From the NCBI GenBank assembly GCA_964593705.1, contig CAZQIV010000001.1:186001-250000 (forward strand): a DNA stretch of 64,000 nucleotides, in the 5' to 3' direction. A program made the position numbers and the translations under genes. The notes beneath the pieces were generated by a model. The model was not told where the DNA came from, ran no database searches, and saw only the letters and a program-made list of their open reading frames with translations. Positions 19,001-28,700 of the stretch are shown in pieces; positions within the stretch are counted from its first letter, which is position 1; the number at the start of each line of letters is the position of its first letter. This stretch comes from SABY01 sp964593705 (lineage in GTDB: Bacteria; Bacteroidota; Bacteroidia; Bacteroidales; 4484-276).

Positions 19001-19375
19001 CGCGAGATGGATGATCTGAAACAATCAGTTCAGAATGCATCGTACGAGCAAAAAGACCCGCTTTTAATTTATAAACTCGAATCATTCGATTTGTTCAAGT
19101 CGATGGTACAACGAACCAATCGGGATATAACCTCCTTCCTGCTCAAAGCCAATCTTCCGTTGCAAGATCGCAGTAATGTGAGGGAAGCCCAAATGCCACG
19201 CCGCGCCGACAGGAGAAAGTTGCAGGAAGGTCGTGATGATCTGTTGTCACAGTCTCACAGCAATACACAGCACAAGGAAAAACCTCAACCCGTAAAAGTG
19301 GAAAAGAAAGTAGGACGAAATGATCCCTGCCCTTGCGGAAGTGGGAAAAAATACAAACAGTGTCACGGGAGATAA
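16082..19375 (+). CDS. secA: Preprotein translocase ATPase SecA
   Basis: SecA drives proteins through SecYEG by ATP hydrolysis. The 1097-residue length is typical of Bacteroidota SecA, which carries insertions relative to the roughly 900-residue E. coli protein. Walker A is MATGEGKT (residues 192-199), and Walker B/DEAD-type is [22 protein letters not shown]. The region [21 protein letters not shown] is in the cross-linking domain, and [15 protein letters not shown] with [12 protein letters not shown] marks the second helicase-like domain. The C-terminus [20 protein letters not shown] is the SecB/lipid-binding zinc motif with CxCx8CH. An acidic and lysine-rich insertion (residues about 50-100) and another near residues 330-470 are lineage extensions. 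It stands alone, between the repeat array and a palindrome-rich gap. It supplies the T9SS and other exported proteins of this window with Sec passage. Confidence 0.98.
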   Translation: [1097 protein letters not shown]

Positions 19376-20445
19376 AACTAATAAGACCCACGCTAATTAG
19401 TGAGTGTCCATAAAGTTCGCAATTTATTGATTTAAAATTAATCCCGCACCTGCGCAAAGCCGTTAGGCTAAGCAATTTTCCAAATAAGTTTTGCAGGCTG
19501 AAAGCCTGTCCATAGGACTCCTGCGGAGGAACATCATAGAAAAGATATTATTGCCGGAAAGTTTACCAGGCTGAAGGCCTGGTAAAAAAAAAGTATCTCC
19601 GTAGGAGTCCTTCGGACAGGTCTTTAGCCTGAGGATACTACTCCATTTGTATTAAAAAGGAGCGCTGCTCCTTCTTTTGATATGAAAGGCTTTCAGCCTT
19701 TATTCTGGTATTCACATAATATAATAATACAATTGTTTTCTTAACCTGACGGCTATGCGCACCTGCGGGAATCGTCCGAAGGACTCCTACGGAGGAGATT
19801 TTAGATCGTTTTGAATATCACTAACATCTTAAATCTATGCCATAGGCATCCCAACGGGAAAATCGCCTGCCTCGCCTGCACACAAGCCACACCAGGCGGC
19901 CCGCTTCACTGCGGGGCGAGCCTGCCTCGCCGACAAGGCTGGCAAGGCGGGTTAATCTGAAATCGTATATATTTCTAAATGTTACTTTAAAGACGAATTC
20001 TAAATATTATGATAAGCCGGATATACCTTTAAAGGGATATCCGGTTTTTTATTGGAAAACAGCGGGATTCAAATGTTTGTTATTGAACATATCAGCCTTT
20101 GATTTCGAACACAAATGGAAATAGAAACCCCAAAAAAATTCCCACAACATTCGCATAAATAAGCTTTTACAGCCTTTGGCACAATTCGTGAAAATTAACC
20201 CGCATTATTCTTCTGAAAGCGTAGCGAATCGGATGAATTCCGATGTGTCGGAACAGGTAGTGCGATGACCCCGATAGCTATCGGGGGTGGGGTGCAATGC
20301 GGGAAACCCCGACTTAGTAATACCCATTTTTGGGGATCGAAGTGAATCTAAAAATGTTGGTATTACTTAGTCGTAGAAAATTTATGAATTTTCCGGGTTG
20401 ATGATAATTGAAATTTAGGGTTGTTTTATTTTAAATGGATAGAAA
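19376..20445. repeat. Gene-free gap rich in small palindromic repeats
   Basis: No gene is supported. Visible structures include GGACTCCTGCGGAGGA (19516-19531), CTGAAGGCCTGG and TCCGTAGGAGTCCTTCGGACAGG-type pieces (19590-19625), AAGGAGCGCTGCTCCTT, and AAGGCTTTCAGCCTTT. There are also CCGAAGGACTCCTACGGAGGAG (19790-19810), a GC-rich palindrome cluster at 19870-19955, CCCGATAGCTATCGGGG near 20271-20286, and an imperfect 20-bp hairpin CTTAGTAATACCCATTTTTG / AAAAATGTTGGTATTACTTAG at 20313-20375. ATATCC / GGATAT (20025-20045) is hairpin-like. Confidence 0.7.
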
Positions 20446-20712
20446 ATGAGAGAAATAGTAATCCTGATTCCGGAAATCGAACCGGAACAAAATGTTGAAA
20501 TTGAAGTCAGCATCAACGGACGGAAAAAAACCATGCAATACCGCGTTGAATTAATCGATTGGGAAGGTTCGGGTGTGCCACCTAATGATAAAGTACAGGT
20601 GATTAAGCACAAAATTGCCGAGTACGACAAGGATTGGGAATTGATGGAAATTGGGGCTCCCAACGACGATGGCATCCCACTAACTTTTAGAAAAAGGGTG
20701 GTTTCTGAATAA
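20446..20712 (+). CDS. Small conserved hypothetical protein (88 aa)
   Basis: The protein starts MREIVILIPEIEPEQNVEIEVSI and is acidic overall. It alternates strands and charged loops (YRVELIDWEG, VQVIKHKIAEYDKDWELMEIGAP). It has no signal peptide or membrane segment, so it is probably cytoplasmic. The predicted mix of beta strands and one short helix looks like a small alpha/beta protein. I do not recognise a family with certainty. The codon pattern and clean ends support a real gene. It lies 39 bases upstream of the CPBP protease gene on the same strand and may be co-transcribed with it. Confidence 0.65.
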   Translation: MREIVILIPEIEPEQNVEIEVSINGRKKTMQYRVELIDWEGSGVPPNDKVQVIKHKIAEYDKDWELMEIGAPNDDGIPLTFRKRVVSE

Positions 20713-20751
20713 TGTAATTCACTCTTGTAAAACTTCATTTGCAAACACATC

Positions 20752-21672
20752 ATGATCGTAAATGCCAATAAATTAATTCCGGAAAGAAACTACAAATCAC
20801 TCGTTTCGAGGGTACTGTCAAATGCATTCGCAAGGTTATTTATTTACCTCCTAACAATTACTTTGCTTGTAAAATCCACCAGGTATTTTTTTGAAAAGAT
20901 AACCCCAATAATACCCATTTCAAATGCTGATATAATCGAATATTTCAGGGAAGCTTTCGTCATAATCCTTTTGTTTGCGATTTACTATTTTTTGATTAAA
21001 GTTATCGAAAAAAGGACTGTTTACGAATTGTCATTTTCCATGATGTTTACCGAGATATTAGCCGGAATTATTTGCGGAGCTGTGATCATATTGTTGGTTG
21101 TTGGTATTTTGGCTATTCCCGGATATTATTCCATCGAAAAGTTCAACCATGTTGATTCTTTAATTCATGGATTCTTCAGGTTTGTAAATGGTGCTTTTTT
21201 CGAGGAGTTATTGTTCAGGCTGATCATTTTTAAGCTTATGGAGGAATATTTGGGAAGCTGGATTTCATTGTTATTTGGTGCGCTGTTTTTTGGCGTGGCG
21301 CATCTTTTTAACCAAAGTGCAACATTATGGTCTGCTTTTGCAATAGCTGTGGAAGCAGGTATTTTACTCACGCTGGCATTTATGTTTACCCGCCGAATAT
21401 GGATGGCTTTCGGGATTCATTTTGGATGGAATTTTGTTCAGGCTTCTGTGCTTGGACTTCCGGCATCAGGGTTAAGTTTTCCGGGATTAATAACTTCAGA
21501 ATTAACAGGGCCGGTTTGGATTACCGGGGGGAGTTTTGGGGTGGAGGCTTCACCAATTACGCTTGGTTTGGGCTTAATACTTTCCTTCCTTTTATTGAAA
21601 AAAGTACTGAAGGATGATCAGGTAATTCTACCATCGTGGCACAAACGAAAAAAGACCGAAATTAAATATTGA
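20752..21672 (+). CDS. CPBP-family intramembrane metalloprotease
   Basis: The 306-residue integral membrane protein has about eight hydrophobic helices. The CPBP (Abi/CAAX protease) motifs are in order: EELLFR at residues 151-156, FGVAHL at 180-185, and HFGWNF at 223-228. The glutamates and histidines of these motifs form the zinc-dependent active site of the Rce1-like fold. Family members process prenylated or membrane peptides, or act in self-immunity and signalling. It ends 7 bases before an ICMT-like methyltransferase gene. In eukaryotes the CAAX protease Rce1 and the methyltransferase ICMT act one after the other, so the pairing is suggestive, though a bacterial pathway of this kind is not established here. 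Confidence 0.9.
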   Translation: MIVNANKLIPERNYKSLVSRVLSNAFARLFIYLLTITLLVKSTRYFFEKITPIIPISNADIIEYFREAFVIILLFAIYYFLIKVIEKRTVYELSFSMMFTEILAGIICGAVIILLVVGILAIPGYYSIEKFNHVDSLIHGFFRFVNGAFFEELLFRLIIFKLMEEYLGSWISLLFGALFFGVAHLFNQSATLWSAFAIAVEAGILLTLAFMFTRRIWMAFGIHFGWNFVQASVLGLPASGLSFPGLITSELTGPVWITGGSFGVEASPITLGLGLILSFLLLKKVLKDDQVILPSWHKRKKTEIKY

Positions 21673-21679
21673 AAAATCA

Positions 21680-22147
21680 ATGTCATCAAACTTCGATCAT
21701 AAGGAGGCAAACAAGTACCCTTTTTTATATGCAGGTATGATGGCAACATTGATACAGATTTTTTTAATGGTGTTTACGGTTTCAGAAAACAGTTTATTTT
21801 ACGGAATTTACATCAGCTTTCTTTTATGGATGCTTTCAATTGTCCTTTGGATATTAGGACTGTTGGAATTGAAGAAAAGTGGGAAATCAAATGAATCGGG
21901 TAATTATATACTGACTACAAAAATTGTTATTACCGGCATTTATCGATTTGTGAGGCATCCGCAGTATTTGGCATACATACTTTTTAATATGGGGATAATT
22001 TTCAAGGTTCAGTCAATCCCGGCAGTTGTTTGTGGCATTTTGGCAATTGTTCTGTTATTCGCTGGTATCAGGGAAGAAGAAAAGTTGCTGATAGCCAAGT
22101 TTGGAGATCAATACATTAATTATAAAAAGAAAACATTCATCTTTTAA
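21680..22147 (+). CDS. ICMT/PEMT-like membrane methyltransferase
   Basis: The 155-residue membrane protein has four hydrophobic segments. It carries the isoprenylcysteine carboxylmethyltransferase/phospholipid methyltransferase signature GIYRFVRHPQYLAYILFNMG (residues about 88-107) and a C-terminal EEKLLIAKFGDQYINYKKK. The RHPxY and the E-E pair are the cofactor-binding residues in this family. It follows the CPBP protease by 7 bases and is likely co-transcribed. The substrate may be a lipid or a modified peptide. Confidence 0.85.
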   Translation: MSSNFDHKEANKYPFLYAGMMATLIQIFLMVFTVSENSLFYGIYISFLLWMLSIVLWILGLLELKKSGKSNESGNYILTTKIVITGIYRFVRHPQYLAYILFNMGIIFKVQSIPAVVCGILAIVLLFAGIREEEKLLIAKFGDQYINYKKKTFIF

Positions 22148-22180
22148 AAATTCATTAATCAAAAATTTAAAACAAAAAAT

Positions 22181-22622
22181 ATGAAAAAGTTTACATTTTT
22201 AATGATTACAATTTTTATGTCATCGATGGCTGCATTAAAGGCGCAGGATAATGAAACAGCCATTAAGCAGGTTGTTCAATCAGCTTACATTGATGGAATT
22301 CATAATCTTGGAAACATTTCCGCTATCGAAAAAGGCTTTCACCCCGGGTTTAATCTACTTATCAAAAGCCAGAACCAGGAACTGATTAAGTACCCGATTT
22401 ACACCTGGATTGAAAGTGTAAACAAGCGCAAAGCTGAACACCCCAATGGCCCGGATGAAAAAACCACGGTGGAGTTTGTTGAGATTGATATTACCGGAGA
22501 TGCCGGAATGGCAAAAATCGACTTGTTCAGGGGGGGGTAAGAAAATTTATACCGACTATTTATTCCTTTACAAGTTTGGTGGCGATTGGCAAATTGTTAG
22601 CAAGGTTTATCACGGTTATTAA
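22181..22622 (+). pseudogene. Lumazine-binding-like (NTF2-fold) secreted protein, frameshifted at a G8 tract
   Basis: It starts with a signal peptide (MKKFTFLMITIFMSSMAALKAQ) and then an NTF2-like domain of the putative lumazine-binding type. The visible features are VVQSAYIDGIHNLGNISAIEKGFHPGFNL, LIKYPIYTWIESVNKRK and VEIDITGDAGMAKIDLFRGG. As written it ends at 22540 after RGG because of eight consecutive G at 22530-22537. With seven G the frame continues KKIYTDYLFLYKFGGDWQIVSKVYHGY to a stop at 22620-22622, exactly completing the family domain (about 146 residues). It is either a true lesion, a variable homopolymer switch or a sequence error. It lies downstream of the ICMT-like gene. Confidence 0.85.
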
Positions 22623-22910
22623 AAGTTGGCAGTCCACAGTCCACAGTTGGCAGTCGGCAGTCCACAGTTGGCAGTCTTCAGTTCACAGTCCAAAGTTGGC
22701 AGTCTTCAGTTCACAGTTCACAGTTGGTAGTCTTCAGTAATTAGTTACCAGTAAAAAATTATTAAATTATAGCCATAAATGACAGCGCAGCCAAATGACC
22801 ATAAATGACTACAAATGACAGCGCAGCCAAATAACTACCAATGACTACAAATGACAATCAATGACAACAAATGACAGCGAAGCAAATGACTATCAATGAC
22901 AGAGTTTTCA
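22623..22910. repeat. Degenerate short tandem repeats
   Basis: 22626-22740 repeats GGCAGTCCACAGTT / GGCAGTCTTCAGTTCACAGT in variable order. 22780-22905 repeats AATGACTACAA / AATGACAGCGCAGCCAA. Similar AATGACA pieces lie at 15850-15930. No gene is seen here. Confidence 0.8.
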
Positions 22911-22932
22911 TACATATTACTTTTCTTCAGCT

Positions 22933-25383
22933 ATGCTTAAAAACATAATCATCATAACAATCCGGCATTTAATCAGGAATATCAGTTACACGCTTACGAA
23001 TATTTTTGGTCTTGCCATTGGTTTAGCCACCTGTATTCTGATATTTCTTTACGTACAAGATGAGTTAAGTTACGATCGGTTTTTTAGCAATGCCGACAAC
23101 ATTTACAGGATGGAACCCCATTGGGTTGGGCAGGGCGAGGATAGCCATTGGGCTGCAACATCAGGCGACATACTGCCTGAAATCGTTAAGAGTTATCCTG
23201 AAATTGTAAGTAGTGTAAAAATCCACAAACCCTATCAGCCACCCATATTTCAGCGCGATGAAAAGCGGTTTCAGGAGAAGAACGTACTTTATGCTGATTC
23301 TTCATTCTTTGAAGTTTTTGATTACCATATCATAAAAGGCGATGCCAAAACCATGCTGAAAGGGGCAGGCAAGATTGTCCTTACCGAATCGACTGCCCAT
23401 AAGTATTTTGGAGATGAAGACCCAATGGGTAAATTCCTAAAAATTGATTCAACGAGTTTTCTGGTTTCTGGGATAGTGCAGGACACACCTGAAAACTCAC
23501 ATCTAAAATTCGACTTGTTAGTTTCATTGGATCAAATGCGCGCTCTATGGGATCGTGTTGACAAGGAGGGCCCATCAGCGTTTTATTCTTACATAAAATT
23601 TGCCGATAAAATATCTGCCGATAAAGTGATTATAAAATATAACCAGAATTTTTATACACATATAGGAATGGTGGTTGCCGGCGACAGCACGAACCTTGAT
23701 CCTGAGTGGGATGGGGAAATGATTTTTCAGCCGGTAACAAGAATTCACTTGAATGGACACGCCGAAAAAGAAATCGGTGTAAACAGCGACAAGCAGTATG
23801 TTTTTATTTTTTCGGCGGTAGCGCTCTTTGTTTTAATTATTGCCTGCTTCAACTACATGAACCTGGCCACGGCCAAATCAACGCGCCGGGGCAGGGAGGT
23901 AGGCCTGCGTAAGGTGATGGGGGCTACCCGAAAAAATATTTTCAGCCAGTTTATTGGCGAGTCATTTACGCTTACCATAATTTCGATGTTGTTTGCACTT
24001 TTGATTGTTGAAATTGTACTCCCCGAGTTCAACCAATTTATCGATAAACAACTCAAAATGAGTTTATTTTCCAACTTCCCCTTGATGCTGCTGATTATTG
24101 GAATTGTTGTGGTTGTTGGATTTCTTTCCGGTACATACCCTTCAGTGTTTATGTCGGGCTTTAGCCCGATTAAATCCATCAAAGGAAATTCTCTTTCCAA
24201 AGGAGTAAGTAAATCATCTCTTTATTTACGGCGCGGGCTGGTGCTTGCCCAGTTTGCAATTTCTATTTTTCTGATTATCGGCATACTTACCGTGAATAAG
24301 CAATTGCAATTTATCCAGGATAAAAAACTGGGCTTCGACAAGGCCCAGGTTGTGGTTTTGCAAATACCCGACCGGGGATCGATTGAAAAAATGGAGGTAT
24401 TGAAAAATGAATTATTACAAAATGGAGATATCGTAAATGTTGCAGCTACTTCAAATATTCCCGGCGAACGCATACCTTTTTTAACGGTTAAAATTCCGGG
24501 TGACGAAAACGAAAGCGCTGAACAGACCGAAGGTGAGGATGATGGTACATTTGGTATGCGCACCTGGTCGGTTGATTTTGATTTTGTTGAAACGCTGGAA
24601 ATGGAAATTGCAGATGGGCGATCCTTCTCGAAGGATTTCGGCACTGATGAGCAACACGCGTTTATCATTAATGAGGCTGCGGTGCGCCAACTTGAATTTG
24701 AAAATCCTGTGGGGCAGGATTTCGAATTTTTATATGGGATGAGCGAGCCAAAACGGGGAAAGATTATTGGCGTGCTTAAAGATTTTCATTACACATCGCT
24801 TCACAATGAAGTTGAACCTGTGCTACTTCACATCCATCCGGTTTACCTGCGCTATATGTTGGTTAAAATTAATACCAATGATGTAAAAGGTATTATGGCT
24901 AAAATTGAAAATACTTGGGACGAGCATATTCCATATCTCCCCATAAATTCATTTTTTCTCGACACTTCTTATGATAATCTTTATCGAAAAGAAATGAACA
25001 CAGGAACCATCCTTGGAATTTTCACCATTATGGCTATTATTATTGCTGTATTGGGTTTGTTTGGGCTGGCATCGTTTGTAACCGAACAACGCACAAAAGA
25101 AATTGGTATTAGAAGAGTTTTGGGTGCATCCATACCCGGCATAATTGCCAATTTATCAAGGGAGTTCATTATTATAATCGCGATAGCAAATCTTCTGGCC
25201 TGGGTCCCGGCATTTATATTCCTTGAAGATTGGCTCAACGGATTCAGTTTTAGGACAGAAATCAGCCTGTGGATTTTTGCCATCTCTGCTATTGTTTCTT
25301 TACTGATTGCCATAGCAACAGTTGGGCTTAAATCGTGGGCAACAGCCCGGGCAAACCCGGTGGAGTCATTACGGGCAGATTAG
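22933..25383 (+). CDS. ABC transporter permease, MacB/FtsX type
   Basis: The 816-residue protein has the two-FtsX-domain layout of Bacteroidota permeases. There is an N-terminal membrane helix (residues about 22-42, LTNIFGLAIGLATCILIFLYVQDELSYD), a MacB periplasmic core, then three helices (residues about 285-410). A second TM block starts near residue 430 (RRGLVLAQFAISIFLIIGIL), followed by a second periplasmic domain and a final FtsX domain with TEQRTKEIGIRRVLGAS. Such permeases work with a separate ATPase in export or mechanotransmission. No ATPase gene is adjacent, so the partner must lie elsewhere. The substrate is unknown. Confidence 0.93.
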   Translation: MLKNIIIITIRHLIRNISYTLTNIFGLAIGLATCILIFLYVQDELSYDRFFSNADNIYRMEPHWVGQGEDSHWAATSGDILPEIVKSYPEIVSSVKIHKPYQPPIFQRDEKRFQEKNVLYADSSFFEVFDYHIIKGDAKTMLKGAGKIVLTESTAHKYFGDEDPMGKFLKIDSTSFLVSGIVQDTPENSHLKFDLLVSLDQMRALWDRVDKEGPSAFYSYIKFADKISADKVIIKYNQNFYTHIGMVVAGDSTNLDPEWDGEMIFQPVTRIHLNGHAEKEIGVNSDKQYVFIFSAVALFVLIIACFNYMNLATAKSTRRGREVGLRKVMGATRKNIFSQFIGESFTLTIISMLFALLIVEIVLPEFNQFIDKQLKMSLFSNFPLMLLIIGIVVVVGFLSGTYPSVFMSGFSPIKSIKGNSLSKGVSKSSLYLRRGLVLAQFAISIFLIIGILTVNKQLQFIQDKKLGFDKAQVVVLQIPDRGSIEKMEVLKNELLQNGDIVNVAATSNIPGERIPFLTVKIPGDENESAEQTEGEDDGTFGMRTWSVDFDFVETLEMEIADGRSFSKDFGTDEQHAFIINEAAVRQLEFENPVGQDFEFLYGMSEPKRGKIIGVLKDFHYTSLHNEVEPVLLHIHPVYLRYMLVKINTNDVKGIMAKIENTWDEHIPYLPINSFFLDTSYDNLYRKEMNTGTILGIFTIMAIIIAVLGLFGLASFVTEQRTKEIGIRRVLGASIPGIIANLSREFIIIIAIANLLAWVPAFIFLEDWLNGFSFRTEISLWIFAISAIVSLLIAIATVGLKSWATARANPVESLRAD

Positions 25384-25744
25384 TGTTGTTTTTGGACTAT
25401 CATAAAATGAGAGTGAAATTAATGTAGCAATCGCCATAATCTGCGGGAAAAATTATTTTAATGATAGACCCAAAATAGTGACTGTTTATAAAATAACATA
25501 TAGAAAAATATACGATTTCAGATTAACGATATTAGATTTAAGATGTTGATGATATTCAACACAATCTAAAATCTCCAATTCCCGCACGTGCGGGATCAAT
25601 CTTAAATCAAAAAATAGTCAAATATATGGACAGATACTAAATAGTTGATTTTATATTTGAGGATAAAGAGGTCTTATTGTAGCAAGTTATCCACATTCAA
25701 AGGTCAAGTGTCTCTGAATGTGGATAGCAAGCAAATTATTTAAC
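25384..25744. other. Intergenic gap between convergent genes
   Basis: No gene is seen. It contains an AATCTGCGGGAAAAATT remnant of palindrome P1 (25437-25453), CCCGCACGTGCGGG (25580-25593), and a 12-bp hairpin TATCCACATTCA / TGAATGTGGATA (25688-25699 and 25715-25726) that may end transcription of both flanking genes. Confidence 0.6.
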
Positions 25745-28700
25745 TTAATAAATAATCAGTTTCCTGATGATGGTTTCATTGTCTCCCCTCAAATGCAGAT
25801 AGTAAACACCTGCCGGTTGCCCAAAGCAAGAAATTTCCAGTTTTTGGTTAACGGTAGTTTCAGCAAATTCCCGGGTTAAAATTATATTCCCTGACGAGTT
25901 AAAGATTGTGGCAACAATTTTCCCTGATATTTGCTCATTCAGATAAACGAAAAATTCTCCATTTCCGGGATTGGGGACTATCTTAATTTTACGGTTCCCG
26001 GCTTCCGTTATTGCAACGTACTCATCAATAGTTACCACTTGTTCAGCATGATTTTCACAGCCGTTGGCACCCACAAACCTGTAGTTTAGGGTATGAACAC
26101 CAACCCCTGCAACTTCGGGGTAGAGCCATCCATCGGTAACACCCGGCCCTGAATATTCGCCGCCCGGCGGGCTTCCTTCGGTGAGTTGGTAGGGTGGTGA
26201 ATTTAATCCCAACAAGGGTAATGTATCAAAACTAACTTCGGGCAAGGGTAAAAATACGATTGTCAGATCATCGCTGTTTAAACCTTCGCAGGGAAGCTGT
26301 GCATAAGCATTCAACGAAAGTTCAACTTCTCCGTTTAGCCGGTCTTCGTTACCCGGAAAATATTTGGTTGACAGCGCTGATGAATTAGTAAAGGTACCAT
26401 CTCCGGCAGTAAACCAGAAAAAGTCATTCGTGTTTATGGCAATCCCTGAAATTTCAACATAAGGTACATTCTCACAACGCTCCAGATCATCACCTGCCGA
26501 AATGATAGGCATGTGATGGATATACAAAGTAGTGTAATCCGATACTGGTGTTCCTGAATAATCCCAGGCTGTAACGGTCAGGTCAACGGTACCGTAAAAA
26601 ACATCGTCTTCTCCGGGTGTATATGTGGGATTGTTCAAGCTGGCATCATCAAAAGTGCCATCCCCCGAAGTTGTCCATTCTATACTTTCAGCATTTATAA
26701 TAAAGGCCTCGGTAGTTGCCGAATCTCCTTCGCATATATTAAGATTAGGCCCCGCAGATACTGCCATTTCCAGTTGGCCGCTGGGCGGGAACATAACATA
26801 ATCGATAAATCCGGCATCGAAACCCGACGAAACAGAATAGTCTTTATCGAAGGACCAGGCAAAGGTATGTTCGCCGGTAGTAACCGGGTAGGATGCCAGG
26901 CCCCAGCCATCTTCGCCCGACCATTGTCCCAACACTGAACCATCAATAGAAAACCTGAGAAAGTCATAATTGTTCTCGCTGGATACTAAATAGTAGAAAC
27001 TGATAGTGTTGTCCAATAAAATATCCATGGTAATCGAAATAGTACTCGACTGGTCATCTTCAATGTCGCCCGATTTCATGCAATACGCACCTTCGTAGGG
27101 GGCGAAATTATCAATCAGCCAGTTGGTGTCTCCCGAAAATTCCCATTCGTACTGGCTAAAATCTCCGCTTTCAAAATCCTCGAAAATAAACCCGACCGAA
27201 ATTGCCACTGTACCCGAGGCTGAATAATTGTTATCGGCTATGGCTTCAATTTCGAAGTTTGAAGTATATCCCATTGGGGTATTTTCGCTAATTTCAATTT
27301 CAAATTCAGCAATGCCTGTAGAACCGCCATTGATTTGGTCGATGGTGTAATTGGCTTCAAGAATTGTTAAAAACGGATCGTTGATGCTTAGTTCATTTAC
27401 AATATTGTATGCCCTTCCGCCTCCTGTATTTTTTATGTTCACAAATAATTGCACAATTTCTCCAGGTTCGGGGTGGCCGTTGTTATCATCTTCGTAATGC
27501 GAGCTGCCAATGGAAAGGTTCGGGGCAAAAGCTTCGAGGTAAATATAACTGTTGTAGAGCGCTGCTCCTGCTTCGATAGCTGAAGATAGTACAATGTTAT
27601 GGCCATCGGACACCTCATCAGAAACCTCAAACTCAAAAGCGTTTTCAATTAGCCTGGTTTCGCCCGGTTCAAAAGATTCCAGGTATTCAAGGCTGTCCGT
27701 CAGGCTAATATATTCATCGGATGTTGTTAGCATCATCTCGCTTGCATCCACAGTATTTTCACTAATATTTTTAAGCTCGATGGATAAAACTGCTGTTTCT
27801 CCATATTCGATAATACTGTTATCGCCCGACTGAACAAAAACATCCCTGATCACGATATCATTTACACCATCGGTCGAGAAAACCAGTTCTTTGGTATTTT
27901 GCATCCCGTTGGCATCTTTCAAATAAAATTCCATATCGATGGCTTCGTAAGGATGTGTGGGTGTGCCCTGAAGTAGTCCATTTTCGGTAACGTTCAATTC
28001 CGTTTGCATGTATTGCGGCTCCAGGGTAACCCTGGTGTTGGGCTCAAGCTGTGTATTTGAAATATCCAAAATCATGGTATTAAAATCGTCCCCATCCGAA
28101 ATGCCGGCAAACCATTTATTATAATATGATATGAGGTATTCACCATAGTAAAGTTCAATTTTTCCATCAGGATAAAGGCTAACAGCAAAATTCTGCTCAT
28201 TATCTGTTGAGTATTCCCTGCTATCCCACCTGAAAGTTGCCTTGGTCGAGTTGCCTTCATACCACATACTTCCGCCTCCCTGAACTTGCAGGGTTTTGCT
28301 CATCATTGGCGAAATATTACGCATATTATTAAGCAGGTTTTGTTGGTCGATCAAAAATATCCAGGGGTAATTATCATCGTTAAACATCAAATACCCGTCG
28401 GTGTGCAGGTAAACTTTGTCGTAGGTTTTTCCGTAAAACGGGAAATCAAAAGCAATTTCCTTTTCGGCAAATCCGGAAGTTTGATTATTTGGCGTTAGTT
28501 GCTCCCCGGTAATTGCCGGAAAATCATCGATGCCCTGTTGGCTGGTATATACTTGTTTGATTTTCCATTGGTAAGGCTCGGTTCCATTATATCCGATCAT
28601 TTGGTTTTGGTAGGGTTCGTTTACAATTCCTGCAGGAAGCTCATCGTTGAGTATGCCCGGTTTTTCAAACGATATGTTTGCATCAACATAAAGCATGGTC

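Noticed and set aside
19376..20445. Possible structured RNA or tRNA in the long gap after secA
   Set aside because: Many hairpins are present but none forms a tRNA cloverleaf or matches a known RNA that I can recognise; they are dispersed repeats.
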